Assembly: GCA_024688095.1 (NCBI GenBank)
Contig: JAILEJ010000129.1
Location: 1 to 5,568 of the forward strand
Source: Butyrivibrio sp.
GTDB lineage: Bacteria; Bacillota; Clostridia; Lachnospirales; Lachnospiraceae
Direction of reading: 5' to 3'
Length of the DNA: 5,568 bases
Shown: one piece after another, positions 5,009-5,568 of the stretch
How the letters are laid out: the number at the start of each line of letters is the position of its first letter
How positions within the stretch are numbered: the first letter of the stretch is position 1
Made by a program: the position numbers and the translations under genes
Notes under the pieces: generated by a model
What the model saw: the letters and a program-made list of their open reading frames with translations, nothing else
What the model was told of the DNA's origin: nothing
Database searches by the model: none

Positions 5009-5150
5009 ATTCATGTTTTCTTATGAGGGGAGGAGGAAGTTCTGCTTGCTTCCATGTTTATATACTACCCTCTTGTTGTGTTCAAAATGTGTTTTTAACG
5101 TTAATAAAATATTAACTCGCAAAAAATATTATATTTAAATCTCGTTATCT
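5009..5150. other. 3' untranslated region of the surface-protein gene
   Basis: No gene is seen. GTTAAT (5100-5105) and ATTAAC (5111-5116) form a small stem that overlaps the palindrome TTAACGTTAA (5095-5104). GAGGG (5025-5029) and CCCTC (5068-5072) could pair around a GGAAG/CTTCC stem. A purine-rich plus-strand run (GAGGGGAGGAGGAAG) looks like a Shine-Dalgarno sequence but no reading frame follows it. Confidence 0.5.
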
Positions 5151-5568
5151 TCATTCAAGTGCGTTTTCTATTTCACCGTGAACAGCCTTTTTCTTCATTA
5201 TGATAAATAAACTTAGAATAACAGCTAGAATAGCTATGACTCCTATTCCTGCATATAGGTATGCCTTAGGATATTTACTAGAGATAACCTCTGTATTAAG
5301 AATTTCCTGACACTCTTTACATCTTGTTATTCTTTCCCCTTCTGAAAATAGGCCTGCTTCTTGTGTAACTACCTCTTCTGTTTCAACATGACCAGTTGCC
5401 GGAATCTCTTCTGTATATGTATCTCCGCACATCGTGCAGGTATATGTTTTTATTCCATTTTCAACGCAGGTTGCTTCTTTAGTTACTTCTGATGTATATT
5501 CATGATCTATAAGCGGTATTTCTTCAGTATATGAATCACCACACATTGAACAGGTATATGTTATTTCA
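5151..5568 (-). CDS. Membrane-anchored CxxC-repeat surface protein, C-terminal part
   Basis: The frame is open to the window edge at 5568, so only the last 138 residues are visible; the N-terminus lies outside. There are two clear repeat units and a degenerate third. Each has a CxxC pair (residues 6/9, 44/47 and 83/86) in a TYTCxMCGDxYTEEIP context, with HEYTSEVTKEATCVENG linking the first two. Units of this type are widespread in secreted and cell-surface proteins of Lachnospiraceae, often next to catalytic or binding domains; CxxC pairs may bind a metal or form disulfides. Residues about 102-124 (YAGIGVIAILAVILSLFIIM) are a transmembrane helix followed by KKK and a short tail, so the repeats should face outside and the C-terminus the cytoplasm. 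No LPXTG motif is present. The function depends on the unseen N-terminal part. Confidence 0.85.
   Translation of the reverse strand, partial: EITYTCSMCGDSYTEEIPLIDHEYTSEVTKEATCVENGIKTYTCTMCGDTYTEEIPATGHVETEEVVTQEAGLFSEGERITRCKECQEILNTEVISSKYPKAYLYAGIGVIAILAVILSLFIIMKKKAVHGEIENALE
5328..5561 (-). repeat. Tandem CxxC protein repeats (38- and 40-residue units)
   Basis: Unit 1 (5561-5448) and unit 2 (5447-5328) share TYTCxMCGDxYTEEIP at protein level and are clearly related at DNA level, but diverge in their second halves. The array probably continues past the window edge. Confidence 0.75.

Noticed and set aside
1..5568. CRISPR array, tRNA, rRNA or known riboswitch
   Set aside because: No regularly spaced repeats, no tRNA-like cloverleaf with CCA or conserved T-loop, and no recognised riboswitch core were seen on either strand.

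Overview
The window is AT-rich. Its small lineage-typical proteins (a DUF3781 protein and a small HD phosphohydrolase) and a CxxC-repeat surface protein suggest a low-GC Firmicute, most likely a Lachnospiraceae member of the Butyrivibrio/Pseudobutyrivibrio type. That placement is inferred from protein style, not from a marker gene. No rRNA, tRNA, CRISPR array or intact mobile element is visible.

Layout. (1) Positions 1-587, minus strand: the C-terminal part of a DDE transposase (IS5/IS1182-like), broken at its 5' end and cut by the window edge. (2) Positions 618-1124, plus strand: a lysine-rich unknown protein (gene A) that abuts the transposase relic and has no convincing start, so its 5' end may be lost. 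(3) Positions 1134-4858: an islet between two copies of a 69-bp direct repeat (1065-1133 and 4859-4927, 68/69 identical, offset 3794 bp). The repeat is the last 19 codons, the stop and 9 further bases of gene A. The islet holds a very acidic 131-aa unknown protein (gene B, 1340-1735, +), a 424-aa membrane protein of unknown family (gene C, 1927-3201, +), a DUF3781 protein (3637-3876, -), an HD-domain phosphohydrolase (3990-4478, -) and an apparent gene stump (4738-4857, -) that ends exactly at the right-hand repeat. (4) Positions 4928-5568: a large hairpin terminator and the C-terminal end of a membrane-anchored repeat protein read leftward.

Interpretation. Removing one repeat period (3794 bp) would put gene A directly against the 4941-5008 hairpin, convergent with the surface-protein gene. 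This suggests the ancestral locus was gene A, then a terminator, then the surface-protein gene, and that the islet arrived later by duplicating the 3' end of gene A. That resembles integration into a gene's 3' end, but no integrase, excisionase or relaxase is visible. The islet could be a decayed element, one mobilised in trans, or a product of homologous or illegitimate recombination.

Within the islet, genes B and C share an orientation and are separated by a 191-bp structured leader. The HD and DUF3781 genes share the opposite orientation. The non-coding strip 3202-3636 holds a good minus-strand promoter match facing an imperfect hairpin, which could make a small RNA of about 170 nt. No complete, recognisable defence, toxin-antitoxin or secretion system is seen. 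The best candidates for something undescribed are the repeat-bounded islet itself and the unknown B/C pair inside it.
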